17,637 nt of DNA, taken from JANXAZ01 sp037446605 (lineage in GTDB: Bacteria; Pseudomonadota; Alphaproteobacteria; Geminicoccales; Geminicoccaceae). Where the stretch lies: positions 1 through 17,637 of the forward strand of contig JBBIIE010000065.1 of the NCBI GenBank assembly GCA_037446605.1. The letters run 5' to 3'. Both the position numbers and the translations under genes were made by a program. Numbering within the stretch: the stretch's first letter is position 1; each line of letters begins with the position of its first letter. Under the pieces are notes generated by a model. The model made no database searches. It was given only the letters and a program-made list of their open reading frames with translations, and was not told the origin of the DNA. Shown here one piece after another: positions 6,684 to 15,372 of this stretch.

Positions 6684-9600
6684 ATGCCCGAGGCGATCGA
6701 AAGCGGCCACGACTTCGTCCGCGCCTACGCCGCCGGCCTCCAGCGGCTGCGCGCCGCCGGCCTCGACGACCTGGAGCTCGGCCGCGATTCCTGCGGGGTC
6801 GGCTGCGTCGTGGCGATCGACGGCCAGCCGCGCCGCGAGGTGGTCGAGAAGGCGATCCAGGCGCTCAAGGCCGTCTGGCACCGGGGTGCGGTGGATGCCG
6901 ACGGCAAGACCGGCGACGGCGCCGGCATCCACGTGCGCATCCCGCAGGAGTTCTTCGCCGAGCAGGTCAAGGGTCGGCTGCCGGGTTCGGGCGACCTCGC
7001 CGTCGGCATGGTGTTCCTGCCGCGCAACAACTTCGCCCAGGCCGAGGCCTGCCGCACGCTGGTCGAGAGCGAGCTCCTGCGCCTGGGCTACGCCGTGCTC
7101 GGCTGGCGGCAGGTGCCGGTCGACACGCGGGTGATCGGCGAGAAGGCCCAGGCCACCCAGCCCGACATCGAGCAGATCATCGTCGGCAATCCCGCCGCCG
7201 TGCCCGCCGACCAGTTCGAGCGCGACCTCTACGTCATCCGCCGCCGCGTGGAGAAGCAGGCGCTCGCCGACAACATCACCGATTTCTACGTCTGTTCGCT
7301 GTCCTGCCGGTCGATCATCTACAAGGGTCTGTTCCTGGCCGAGCAGCTCGACAACTTCTATCCGGACCTGAACGATCCGAGGTTCACCTCGAGCTTCGCG
7401 ATCTTCCACCAGCGCTACTCGACCAACACCTGGCCGGCCTGGCGGCTCGCCCAGCCCTTCCGCGTGATCGCCCACAATGGCGAGATCAACACGCTCAGGG
7501 GCAACGTCAACTGGATGAGGAGCCACGAGACGCGGCTCTGGTCGCCGGTGCTGGGCGAGCACACCGAGGACGTCAAGCCGATCGTACTGCCCGGCGGTTC
7601 CGACAGCGCCGCCCTCGACAACGTGATCGAGGTGCTGGTCCGTGCCGGCCGGCTCCTGCCGTTGGTCAAGACCCTCCTGGTGCCGCCCGCCTGGTCGAAC
7701 CGGATCGCCATGCCCAAGGCGCACCGCGACCTGTTCAACTACTGCAACTGCGTCATGGAGCCCTGGGACGGGCCGGCGGCGCTGGTCGGCTCGGACAGCC
7801 GCTGGGTCGTGGCCGGCATGGACCGCAACGGGCTGCGGCCGATGCGCTACGCGCGCACCCGCGACGGTCTCCTCGTGGTCGGCTCGGAGACCGGCATGGT
7901 GCCGCTCGCCGAGCAGGACATCGTCGAGAAGGGGCGGGTCGGCCCCGGCGAGATGATCGGCGTCGACCTGGAGGCCGGCCGCTTCTACCGCGACGGCGAG
8001 CTCAAGGATCACCTGGCCGGGCTCAAGCCCTACTCGAAGTGGGTCGAGCACATCACCCGCCTCGACCGGATCGTGGCCGAGCGGCCGCGCCGCATCGCCA
8101 GCTTCGAGCGCGCCGAGCTGCGCCGCCGTCAGGCGCTCTTCGACCTCTCGGTCGAGGACATGGAGCTGATCCTGGCGCCCATGGTGCTGGACGCCAAGGA
8201 AGCGGTCGGCTCGATGGGCGACGACACGCCCCTGGCCGTCCTCTCCAAGCGCTACCGCGGCCTGCACCACTTCTTCCGCCAGCAGTTCAGCCAGGTCACC
8301 AACCCGCCGATCGACCCCCTGCGCGAATGGCGGGTCATGAGCCTCAAGACGCGCTTCGGCAATCTCGGCAACATCGCCGACGAGGATCCGAGCCAGACCC
8401 GCATCCTCGAGCTCGAGAGCCCGGTCCTCTTGACCGCCGAGTACGACGCCCTGGTGGCCTATTTCGGCCAGGACGTGCGGGTGCTGGACTGCACCTTCCA
8501 GGTCGGTGGCGAGAGCCTCAAGGACGCGCTCGCGCGGATCCGTCGCGAGGCCGAGGAGGCGGTCCGCGCCGGCGCCCGCGACATCGTGCTCAGCGACGAG
8601 GCGGTCGGCCCCGAGCGTGCGCCGATGCCGATGATCCTGGCCGCCGGCGCGGTCCACAGCCACCTCGTCCGCCAGGGCCTGCGCTCGTTCAGCTCGATCA
8701 CCGTGCGCTCCGGCGAGTGCCTGGATGTGCACTACGTGGCGGTGCTGATCGGCGTCGGCACCACGGCCGTGAACCCCTATCTGGCCGAGGCGGCCATCGC
8801 CGACCGCCACGCCCGTGGCCTGTTCCCGGGGCTCGCCCTCGAGGACTGTCTCGCCCGCTACAAGGAGGCGCTCAATCAGGGCCTCCTCAAGATCATGTCC
8901 AAGATGGGCATCTCGATCGTCTCGAGCTACCGGGGCGGCTGCAACTTCGAGGCCGTGGGCCTGTCCCGCTCGCTCTGCCGCGAGTACTTCCCGGGCCTGA
9001 TCACCCGCATCTCCGGGATCGGGCTCACCGGGATCACCAACAAGGTGCTGGCGATGCACGCCCGCGCCATGGGTCCCGCCGAGCCGCCGCTCTCGATCGG
9101 CGGCTTCTACCGCTACCGCCGCAGCGGCGAGACCCACGCCCTCGAGGGCCGGCTCGTCCACCAGCTGCAGCACGCCGTCGCGACCGACTCCTACCAAGCC
9201 TACCGGCGCTACGCCGAGATGGTCTACGGCCAGGAGCCGATCGCGATCCGCGACCTGCTCGACTTCAACCGCGTCCTGCCGCCGGTGCCGGTCGAGGAGG
9301 TCGAGAGCATCACCGAGATCCGCAAGCGCTTCGTGACCCCCGGCATGTCGCTCGGCGCCCTCTCCCCCGAGGCGCACGAGACCTTGACCATCGCCATGAA
9401 CCGGATCGGCGCCAAGTCCGATTCGGGCGAGGGCGGCGAGGGCCGCGAGCGCTACCTGCCGCGGCCCAACGGCGACAACGCCAACTCGCCGATCAAGCAG
9501 GTCGCCTCCGGCCGCTTCGGGGTCACCGCCGAGTACCTGAACGCCGCCAAGGAGCTGGAGATCAAGATCGCCCAGGGCGCCAAGCCCGGCGAGGGTGGCC

Positions 9601-11216
9601 AGTTGCCCGGCTTCAAGGTGACCGTGGAGATCGCGCGGCTGCGCCATGCCACGCCCGGCGTGACGCTGATCAGCCCGCCGCCGCACCACGACATCTACTC
9701 GATCGAGGACCTGGCGCAGCTGATCTACGACCTCAAGCAGATCAACCCCGACGCCCGGGTCTGCGTGAAGCTCGTCTCCGAGTCGGGCATCGGCACGATC
9801 GCGGCCGGCGTCGCCAAGGCCAAGGCCGATGTGATCCTCGTGAGCGGGCACGTGGGCGGCACCGGCGCCTCGCCGCAGACCTCGATCAAGTACGCCGGCA
9901 CGCCCTGGGAGCTCGGCCTCTCCGAGGCCAACCAGCTGTTGACGTTGAACCGCCTGCGCCACCGCGTGGTGCTGCGGACCGACGGTGGCATCAAGACCGG
10001 CCGCGACGTGGTGATCGCCGCAGTCCTCGGCGCCGAGGAGTACGGCATCGGCACGGTCTCGCTCGTGGCGATGGGCTGCATCATGGTCCGCCAGTGCCAC
10101 TCCAACACCTGCCCGGTCGGCGTGTGCACCCAGCGCCCCGATCTGCGGGCGAAGTTCGAGGGCACGCCCGAGAAGGTCGTCAACCTGATGTCGTTCATCG
10201 CCGAGGAGGTGCGCGAGATCCTGGCCTCCCTCGGCCTGCGCTCGCTCCAGGAGGCGATCGGGCGGACCGATCTGTTGAAGCAGGTGAGCCGCGGCTCGGC
10301 CGATCTCGACGACCTCGACCTCAACCCGATCCTGGTGCGCGTCGACGCCGGCCCGCACCCACGCCACTGCACGCTCGTCGGCCGCAACGAGGTCCCGGAC
10401 ACCCTGGACGCGCAGATGGTCCGGGACGCCCGGCCGATGCTCGAGGACGGCGAGAAGATGCAGCTCCAGTACAACGTCCGGAACGTGCACCGCGCCGTCG
10501 GCACCCGGATGTCGGCGCACATCACCCGGCGCTACGGCATGGACCGGCTGCAGCCCGGCCATCTGACGGTGCGGCTCAGGGGCTCGGCCGGCCAGTCGCT
10601 GGGCGCCTGGGCCGTCCAGGGCCTCAAGCTCGAGGTGTTCGGCGACGCCAACGACTATGTGGGCAAGGGCCTGTCCGGCGGCACCATCGTGGTCCGTCCG
10701 CTGGTCTCCTCGCCGCTCGTGGCCAGCCGCAACACGATCATCGGCAACACCTGCCTCTACGGCGCCACCGCCGGCCGGCTGTTCGCCGCCGGCCGCGCCG
10801 GCGAGCGATTCGCGGTGCGCAACAGCGGTGCCGTGACCGTGGTCGAGGGCTGCGGCGACAATGGCTGCGAGTACATGACCGGCGGGGTCGCCGTGATCCT
10901 CGGGCCGGTCGGCGACAACTTCGCCGCCGGCATGAGCGGCGGCATGGCCTATGTGTGGGACCCCGACGACATCCTGGCGCAGCGCATCAACGCCGACATG
11001 GTCGTCTTCCAGCGCCTCGAGGTCGACCACTACGTGGACGAGCTGCGGGCGCTGATCGACGAGCATGCGCGCGAGACCGGGTCCGAGCTGGCACGCCGGC
11101 TGGCGCACGACTTCGAGCTCGAGCTCGGCCGCTTCTGGCAGATCGTGCCCAAGGAGATCCTGGACAAGCTCGCCGTGCCGGTACGCCGTGCCGAGGCCGA
11201 CCGGCTGCGTGCCTGA
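6684..11216 (+). CDS. gltB: Glutamate synthase (NADPH) large/alpha subunit
   Basis: GltB hydrolyses glutamine and channels ammonia to an FMN site, where 2-oxoglutarate becomes glutamate. The product has 1510 residues. The class II amidotransferase nucleophile is Cys37 (DSCGVG), implying removal of a 36-residue propeptide. FHQRYSTNTWP and AHNGEIN complete the glutaminase site. The central domain follows, then the FMN-binding barrel (about nt 9400–10150; PPPHHDIYSIEDL, GHVGGTGASP). Cys1132, Cys1138 and Cys1143 (MGCIMVRQC…NTC) ligate the [3Fe-4S] cluster. The C-terminal beta-helix domain has Gly-rich repeats such as GLSGGTIVVRP. ATG 6684 has GGGGAGG six bases upstream and follows gltD by 20 bp. 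All catalytic features are intact. The stop converges on the ycjF-like gene with 6 bp between. Confidence 0.98.
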   Translation: MPEAIESGHDFVRAYAAGLQRLRAAGLDDLELGRDSCGVGCVVAIDGQPRREVVEKAIQALKAVWHRGAVDADGKTGDGAGIHVRIPQEFFAEQVKGRLPGSGDLAVGMVFLPRNNFAQAEACRTLVESELLRLGYAVLGWRQVPVDTRVIGEKAQATQPDIEQIIVGNPAAVPADQFERDLYVIRRRVEKQALADNITDFYVCSLSCRSIIYKGLFLAEQLDNFYPDLNDPRFTSSFAIFHQRYSTNTWPAWRLAQPFRVIAHNGEINTLRGNVNWMRSHETRLWSPVLGEHTEDVKPIVLPGGSDSAALDNVIEVLVRAGRLLPLVKTLLVPPAWSNRIAMPKAHRDLFNYCNCVMEPWDGPAALVGSDSRWVVAGMDRNGLRPMRYARTRDGLLVVGSETGMVPLAEQDIVEKGRVGPGEMIGVDLEAGRFYRDGELKDHLAGLKPYSKWVEHITRLDRIVAERPRRIASFERAELRRRQALFDLSVEDMELILAPMVLDAKEAVGSMGDDTPLAVLSKRYRGLHHFFRQQFSQVTNPPIDPLREWRVMSLKTRFGNLGNIADEDPSQTRILELESPVLLTAEYDALVAYFGQDVRVLDCTFQVGGESLKDALARIRREAEEAVRAGARDIVLSDEAVGPERAPMPMILAAGAVHSHLVRQGLRSFSSITVRSGECLDVHYVAVLIGVGTTAVNPYLAEAAIADRHARGLFPGLALEDCLARYKEALNQGLLKIMSKMGISIVSSYRGGCNFEAVGLSRSLCREYFPGLITRISGIGLTGITNKVLAMHARAMGPAEPPLSIGGFYRYRRSGETHALEGRLVHQLQHAVATDSYQAYRRYAEMVYGQEPIAIRDLLDFNRVLPPVPVEEVESITEIRKRFVTPGMSLGALSPEAHETLTIAMNRIGAKSDSGEGGEGRERYLPRPNGDNANSPIKQVASGRFGVTAEYLNAAKELEIKIAQGAKPGEGGQLPGFKVTVEIARLRHATPGVTLISPPPHHDIYSIEDLAQLIYDLKQINPDARVCVKLVSESGIGTIAAGVAKAKADVILVSGHVGGTGASPQTSIKYAGTPWELGLSEANQLLTLNRLRHRVVLRTDGGIKTGRDVVIAAVLGAEEYGIGTVSLVAMGCIMVRQCHSNTCPVGVCTQRPDLRAKFEGTPEKVVNLMSFIAEEVREILASLGLRSLQEAIGRTDLLKQVSRGSADLDDLDLNPILVRVDAGPHPRHCTLVGRNEVPDTLDAQMVRDARPMLEDGEKMQLQYNVRNVHRAVGTRMSAHITRRYGMDRLQPGHLTVRLRGSAGQSLGAWAVQGLKLEVFGDANDYVGKGLSGGTIVVRPLVSSPLVASRNTIIGNTCLYGATAGRLFAAGRAGERFAVRNSGAVTVVEGCGDNGCEYMTGGVAVILGPVGDNFAAGMSGGMAYVWDPDDILAQRINADMVVFQRLEVDHYVDELRALIDEHARETGSELARRLAHDFELELGRFWQIVPKEILDKLAVPVRRAEADRLRA

Positions 11217-11226
11217 GCCGCCTCAG
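11213..11226. other. Hairpin containing both stop codons of the convergent gltB and ycjF-like genes
   Basis: CTGAG (11213–11217) and CTCAG (11222–11226) can pair across the 4-base loop CCGC. The gltB stop codon (11214–11216, plus) and the ycjF-like stop codon (11223–11225, minus) occupy opposite arms. The stem is short and lacks a U tract, so its effect is uncertain. No other terminator fits in the 6-bp gap. Confidence 0.3.
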
Positions 11227-12185
11227 CGCTCGGCGGGGGTGTCGAGCAGGGCCTTGCGGATGTGCGCAAGGCGCGGCGGCTCCTCGGCCACGAACGGCAA
11301 GGGCCGCGTCTCGCGGATCGCCTCGAGCCCGAGCTTGGCGGCCAGGAGCGCGTTGCCGGCGCCCTGGCCGGCCCGCGCCGAGAGCGTCGCCAGGAGCGAG
11401 GCCCCGGCATGCTCGAGCGTCGCCTGGGTGACGACGTCGGCGAGGCCGGCGAGCGCCGCGTTCCGGAGGCAAAGACGGAACAGGGCCAAGCTCGCCGCCG
11501 GGCCGGGCGCCATGCCGTAGAGCCGGGCGATCGCCTTCAACAGCAGCGCGGTCCGCCAGAGTACCAGCAGGCCGTCGAGCAGGCCGAGAGGGCTCAAGGC
11601 GGTCATCAGGCCGATGTCGCGCGCCGAGGCCAGCACGAGCCGGTAGGCCTGCCGGTCGAGCGGGGCGAGCACGGTGCGCTCGAACAGCACGAGCCGCTCG
11701 CCGTCGGCGAGCGCGTCGCTCGCCTCCGCCCGGAACCGCGCGAGCGAGCGTCCGGCCTCGGGCAATGGTGCGAGCTCGCGGCCGACCGCCGCGACCAGGG
11801 CCGGCGCCTCGCCGTGCAGGTCGGAGCCGACCAGCCGGGCCGCCCGCTCGCGCAGCACGGCGCGCCGGCGCAGCCGCCCGAGATCGCGGAGCTCGCGTCC
11901 GACCAGGAGTGTGGCGCTGGTCGCCACGAGTGCCAGCAGCGCCGCCACCGGCCAGCCGAGCCAGGGGCTCTGCGTGACCAGATCGCGGACCAGGATCACC
12001 GCCTGCAGAACGAGCAGGCCCAGAAGGCCGAAGCCGAGGACGAGCCCGCCCCGACGTCGCCCGGGCCGGGCGGGCGGCACCTCGACCTCGCTCGCAGCCG
12101 GCGGCTCGGCCGCGGCCGGCTCCGGCAGCAGCCGGGCCGCCGCCGGGTCGAGCTCGAAGGGACGCGGGCCGGGACGCTCGCTCAT
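11223..12185 (-). CDS. ycjF: YcjF-like TIGR01620/DUF697 inner-membrane protein
   Basis: This is a predicted inner-membrane protein of unknown biochemical role, in the family of E. coli YcjF, whose gene follows ycjX near the phage-shock genes. The 320-residue product begins with a Pro/Ala/Glu-rich cytoplasmic stretch (1–45). Two transmembrane segments follow (about 46–67, GLVLGFGLLGLLVLQAVILV, and 76–96). Next come a charged, probably helical region and a C-terminal DUF697-like domain (about 185–300) with SARDIGLMTALSPLGLLDGL and many small and hydrophobic residues. ATG 12185 overlaps the ycjX stop as ATGA, so translation is very likely coupled and the two products probably act together. No psp genes are present here. 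The family call is firm; function is unknown. Confidence 0.82.
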   Translation of the reverse strand: MSERPGPRPFELDPAAARLLPEPAAAEPPAASEVEVPPARPGRRRGGLVLGFGLLGLLVLQAVILVRDLVTQSPWLGWPVAALLALVATSATLLVGRELRDLGRLRRRAVLRERAARLVGSDLHGEAPALVAAVGRELAPLPEAGRSLARFRAEASDALADGERLVLFERTVLAPLDRQAYRLVLASARDIGLMTALSPLGLLDGLLVLWRTALLLKAIARLYGMAPGPAASLALFRLCLRNAALAGLADVVTQATLEHAGASLLATLSARAGQGAGNALLAAKLGLEAIRETRPLPFVAEEPPRLAHIRKALLDTPAER

Positions 12186-13588
12186 CGCAGCTTGTCGCCG
12201 ATCAGGAAGTCGAGCGCCTGGTCGAGGCGGATGTGCTGGCCCCGCTCGCCGGGCCGCAGTCGGCGCGGCGCGAACTCGCGGAAGCGGAAACGGCCGCTGT
12301 CCCAATCCTCGGGCTCGGGCAGCCCGGCCGGGATCTCGCCCGGGAACAGCACCGTCTCGCGCGGCTCGTCCTTGAGCCGCCCCCTGACGCAGGACAGCAC
12401 CTGCCCCTGGTGCTCGGTGCGCACGACCTCGGTGCAGCGCAGTGCGGCGATCGCCAGGAACTGCGGCTCGAGCCCCTCGAAGCGGGCGCCGCGGCCGACC
12501 GGCGCCACGAGCGTCTCCAGGAGCGCGCGCAGCGCCGCGTGCTGCGAGGGCGCCACGTGGTCGGCCTTGCTCGCGGCGAACAGGAGCCGGTCGATGCGCG
12601 GTGCGAACAGCCGGCCGAGGAGCCCGGTCCGGCCGTAGCGGAAGCTCTCGGCGACGAGCGCCAGCGCCCGCTGGGTGTCGGCCAGGTGCGCCGGGCCCTG
12701 GTTCAGCGCGGTGAGCAGGTCGACCAGCACGATCTGCCGGTCGAAGCGGCGGAAATGCTCCTCGTAGAAGGCCCGCACGACCTCCTCGCGGTAGCGCTCG
12801 AAGGCCTCGGCGACGGCCGCCCGAAGGCTGCGTGGGCGGGTCGGGGCCGGCGGCAGCGGCGCGAAGCGCAGCGCCGGCGAGCCGGCGAGCGGGCCCGGGC
12901 TCAAGAGCCGCCCGGGCTGGATCAGCGCCAGCCCGAGCCGGCGCTGGCAATGCCGCAGATAGGTCGTGTAGGCCCCGACCAGGCGATCGATCGCGGGGTC
13001 CTCGGGCGGGCCCTCCTGGTCGATGGTCCGGGCGATCCTCACCCAGCCCTCGGCCGCCGCCCGCCGTGCCGGCTCGCGGGCGAGCTCGAGCGCGGCTTCC
13101 GAGAACTGCTCGAAGCTCGCCTCGAGCAGCGGAAGGTCCAGCAGCCACTCGCCCGGATAGTCGACGATCTCGAGGGTCAGCTCCTGAACGGGCTGCACCG
13201 GGCGCAGGAGCGTGTTGGTGGTCCGGAAGCGGATCGCCAGGCGGAGCTGCGAGAGCCGCTCGGTCGGGGTCGGCCAGCTCGGCGGGTCTTCCGTGAGCGC
13301 GCGGGTGTACCCGGCCAGCGGGAAGGCCTCACCCTCGCTCACCGGCAAGAGCCGCGCGCCCAGATAGCGGCCCTCGTGCACGGCCGCGAGGAAGGGCAGG
13401 TCGCGGCCGTCCTGGAGATGGTGGGCGAGTGCGGTCGTCAGCACCGTCTTGCCGCTGCGCCTGAGCCCGGTCACGGCCAGCCGCAGGTGGCGGTCGAGCG
13501 CCCGATCGGCGAGCTGGCCCAGATCCTCGAGGAGCCCGCCGAGCCGGCCGCGTCCGGGCGGCGCCGCGACCGGCGGCGCGTCGGCCAT
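12182..13588 (-). CDS. ycjX: YcjX-family P-loop GTPase-like protein
   Basis: YcjX proteins are conserved nucleotide-binding proteins with a GTPase-like fold, stress-linked in enterobacteria but without a settled function. The 468-residue product has a Walker A motif GLRRSGKT (41–48) after a predicted beta strand (LRLAVT). A switch-like VDYPGEWLLDLP sits at about 142–153. SKADH (340–344) probably serves as the NKxD-type base-specificity motif. ATG 13588 gives the usual YcjX start (GGLLEDLGQLADRALDRHLRLAVTG) and lies 5 bp after the ubiA stop, with GAGG upstream. The frame is open further upstream, but that part lies over ubiA in another frame. It overlaps the ycjF-like gene by four bases (ATGA). 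The set ubiA–ycjX–ycjF looks like one operon, hinting at a membrane-linked job. Confidence 0.88.
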   Translation of the reverse strand: MADAPPVAAPPGRGRLGGLLEDLGQLADRALDRHLRLAVTGLRRSGKTVLTTALAHHLQDGRDLPFLAAVHEGRYLGARLLPVSEGEAFPLAGYTRALTEDPPSWPTPTERLSQLRLAIRFRTTNTLLRPVQPVQELTLEIVDYPGEWLLDLPLLEASFEQFSEAALELAREPARRAAAEGWVRIARTIDQEGPPEDPAIDRLVGAYTTYLRHCQRRLGLALIQPGRLLSPGPLAGSPALRFAPLPPAPTRPRSLRAAVAEAFERYREEVVRAFYEEHFRRFDRQIVLVDLLTALNQGPAHLADTQRALALVAESFRYGRTGLLGRLFAPRIDRLLFAASKADHVAPSQHAALRALLETLVAPVGRGARFEGLEPQFLAIAALRCTEVVRTEHQGQVLSCVRGRLKDEPRETVLFPGEIPAGLPEPEDWDSGRFRFREFAPRRLRPGERGQHIRLDQALDFLIGDKLR

Positions 13589-13593
13589 GCGCC

Positions 13594-14508
13594 TCAGCGC
13601 CCGAGCCCGCCGGCCACGAGCGCCGCCGTCACCAGGAGCCCGGTCGCCCGGTTCATGCGGAAGCGCCGGATGCAGTCGGCCGGGTCGTCGAGGTCGAGCG
13701 AGCGGAGCTGGCGGGCGAGGCTCCAGGCCACGAGCGGGAAGACGAGCCAGAAGCCCGGACCCTCGCCCGCGGTCAGCGCAGCGGCCGCGAGCAGGACGAG
13801 CATGGCCGCATAGAAGCCTAGCAACCAGGGAAGCGTGCGCGCGCCGAAGAGGAGCGCGGTCGAGCGGACGCCGACCCGGCGGTCGTCGTCCTTGTCCTGG
13901 TGCGCGTAGATCGTGTCGTAGCCGAGCGTCCAGGCGATCCCGGCGAGGTAGAGGAGCGCCATCGCCGGATCGGCCCTGCCGGTGACCGCGACGTGGCCCA
14001 CGAGCACCCCCCAGTTGAAGGTGATCCCGAGCACCGCCTGCGGCCACCAGGTCACCCGCTTCATGAGCGGGTAGACGAGGATCAACGGCACGCTCGCGAA
14101 GCCGACCAGCACCGCCGGCAGCGGCAGTTGGACGAGCACGAGGAGGCCCACGAGGCACTGCACGGCCACGAACGCGAGCGCCTCGCCGACACCGAGACGG
14201 CCGGCGGCGAGCGGTCGGTTGGCGGTGCGCGTAACCTTGCGGTCGAACTCGCGGTCGAGCAGGTCGTTGATCGTGCAGCCCGCGCCGCGCATCGCGATCG
14301 CGCCGATCGCGAACAGCAGCGCGAGGCGGAGATCCGGCGGACCCGGCGCCAGCGCCAGACCCCACCAGCAGGGCAGGAGGAGGAGCCAGGTGCCGATCGG
14401 TCGGTCCCAGCGGGCGAGCAGCGCCAGGTCGCGCAGCCGGGGCGGCAGCCGGACCACCCACCCCAGCTGCTGGTCGACGACCGCGGCCTCGCTCGCTTGC
14501 CCGCGCAT
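13594..14508 (-). CDS. ubiA: 4-hydroxybenzoate polyprenyltransferase UbiA
   Basis: UbiA attaches the polyprenyl tail to 4-hydroxybenzoate in ubiquinone synthesis, in the inner membrane. The 304-residue protein is strongly hydrophobic, with eight or nine predicted membrane helices. It carries both Mg-pyrophosphate motifs: NDLLDREFD (Asn81, Asp82, Asp85, Asp89), followed by RTANRPLAAGRL, and YDTIYAHQDKDDD (Asp198, Asp205, Asp208). The TxNRPL signature and the length suit UbiA rather than CyoE or ChlG. The ATG at 14508 is preferred, since upstream sequence in this frame lies over the divergent rsmE. The ribosome binding site is weak (GCGGGGAC). It is 5 bp from ycjX downstream and 39 bp from the divergent rsmE start. 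Confidence 0.95.
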   Translation of the reverse strand: MRGQASEAAVVDQQLGWVVRLPPRLRDLALLARWDRPIGTWLLLLPCWWGLALAPGPPDLRLALLFAIGAIAMRGAGCTINDLLDREFDRKVTRTANRPLAAGRLGVGEALAFVAVQCLVGLLVLVQLPLPAVLVGFASVPLILVYPLMKRVTWWPQAVLGITFNWGVLVGHVAVTGRADPAMALLYLAGIAWTLGYDTIYAHQDKDDDRRVGVRSTALLFGARTLPWLLGFYAAMLVLLAAAALTAGEGPGFWLVFPLVAWSLARQLRSLDLDDPADCIRRFRMNRATGLLVTAALVAGGLGR

Positions 14509-14543
14509 GTCCCCGCTTCTAGCGTCCGGCGGCGGGAAGGCAA
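14497..14543. promoter_or_regulatory. Compact divergent ubiA/rsmE promoter region
   Basis: The two start codons are separated by only 39 bp (14509–14547). Toward rsmE, TTGCCC (14497–14502), 17 bases and TAGCGT (14520–14525) form a weak promoter candidate that begins inside ubiA codons. Toward ubiA, TTGCCT (14538–14543, minus strand), 16 bases and TAGAAG (14516–14521) form another, with a predicted start almost on the ATG at 14508. The two -10 elements overlap. Matches are modest (4 of 6 and 3 of 6; 4 of 6 and 4 of 6). Confidence 0.3.
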
Positions 14544-14547
14544 AGCG

Positions 14548-15288
14548 ATGCGGGACCTCGGCCGGGCGCCGCGCCTGTTCCTCGACGTCCCGCTCGCCGC
14601 GGGTGCGGTGGTCGAGCTCGCCGTCGAGCGCGCCCACCAGCTGCGCCACGTCCTGCGGCTCGGCGAGGGCGCCCCGGTCCGGCTCTTCAACCCCCGCAGC
14701 GGCGAGTGGCGTGCGGAGCTGGTCCGGCTCGACCGGCGCCGCGGCGAGGCCCGGGTCGAGGAGCGCCTGCGTGCGCCCGAGGCGGAGACCGGGCCACGAC
14801 TGGCGGTCGCCCCGATCCGCGCCAACCGCCTGGACTGGCTGATCGAGAAGGCGGTCGAGCTCGGTGTCGGGGCGGTCGATCTGGTGCTGACACGGCGCAC
14901 CGTGGTGCGGCCCGCGCGGATCGACCGGCTGGCGGCCATCGCGGTCGAGGCCGCCGAGCAATGTGGCCGGCTGAGCGTGCCACCGCTCACCGGGCCGGTC
15001 GAGCTGACCACTTGGCTCGACACCCTGCCGCCCGGCACGCGCGTCGTGATGGCGGACGAGGCCGGCGGCCAGCCGCCGCTGGCGAGCCTGCGACGGGCGC
15101 CCGGGGCGATCCTGCTGGTCGGGCCGGAGGGCGGCTTCGCGCCGGAGGAACGCCGGCAGCTCGGCGAGCGGCCGGACGTCCTGCGGGTCGGGCTCGGCTC
15201 CCACATCCTGCGCAGCGAGACCGCCGCGATCGTGCTCCTCGTGGCCGAAAGCCTGGCTCGTGCGGAGGCTCCGCGCGGGGGTCGGTGA
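14548..15288 (+). CDS. rsmE: 16S rRNA (uracil-1498-N3)-methyltransferase RsmE
   Basis: RsmE methylates N3 of U1498 in 16S rRNA on the small subunit using S-adenosylmethionine. The 246-residue product has a short N-terminal PUA-like domain (RLFLDVP…HQLRHVLRLGEGAPVRLFN). A SPOUT methyltransferase domain follows, with family motifs IEKAVELGV (99–107), EAAEQCGRL (134–142), VGPEGGFAPEE (191–201) and LGSHILRSETAA (216–227), the last two forming the trefoil-knot cofactor site. ATG 14548 has GGGAAGG seven bases upstream. It is divergent from ubiA, a pairing common in alphaproteobacteria, where gshA often follows. Here the next gene is instead a convergent c-di-GMP signalling protein. Confidence 0.95.
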   Translation: MRDLGRAPRLFLDVPLAAGAVVELAVERAHQLRHVLRLGEGAPVRLFNPRSGEWRAELVRLDRRRGEARVEERLRAPEAETGPRLAVAPIRANRLDWLIEKAVELGVGAVDLVLTRRTVVRPARIDRLAAIAVEAAEQCGRLSVPPLTGPVELTTWLDTLPPGTRVVMADEAGGQPPLASLRRAPGAILLVGPEGGFAPEERRQLGERPDVLRVGLGSHILRSETAAIVLLVAESLARAEAPRGGR

Positions 15289-15314
15289 GGGCGGCGCCCA
15301 CGTCCCAGGCGGTG

Positions 15315-15372
15315 CCGGGTGACCGCCGACCCGGGGCGAGCGCCACGAGCGGGCGTTCGGGCACACGCCCGC
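15315..15372. terminator. Two inverted repeats between convergent rsmE and the GGDEF–EAL gene
   Basis: In the 105-bp gap, CCGGGT/ACCCGG (15315–15320 with 15329–15334) has an 8-base loop. The longer GCGGGCGT/ACGCCCGC (15349–15356 with 15365–15372) is perfect over 8 bp, also with an 8-base loop. Being symmetric, they could act on transcripts from both sides. Neither has a clear U tract, as is usual in very GC-rich genomes. Nothing else is apparent in this gap. Confidence 0.5.

Noticed and set aside
6159..11108. Very long open frame (about 1650 codons) antisense to gltD/gltB
   Set aside because: It mirrors codon-position GC bias of gltB, and its composition (Asp/Glu/His/Gly-rich, with no domain) is typical of an antisense shadow in GC-rich DNA.
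6509..11431. Another frame of about 1640 codons on the plus strand overlapping gltB
   Set aside because: The product is almost only Arg, Pro, Gly and Ala, and it overlaps intact GltB with all its catalytic motifs.
13589..14461. Upstream extension of the ycjX frame
   Set aside because: It overlaps ubiA in another frame on the same strand and has a low-complexity product. The YcjX family N-terminus begins at 13588.
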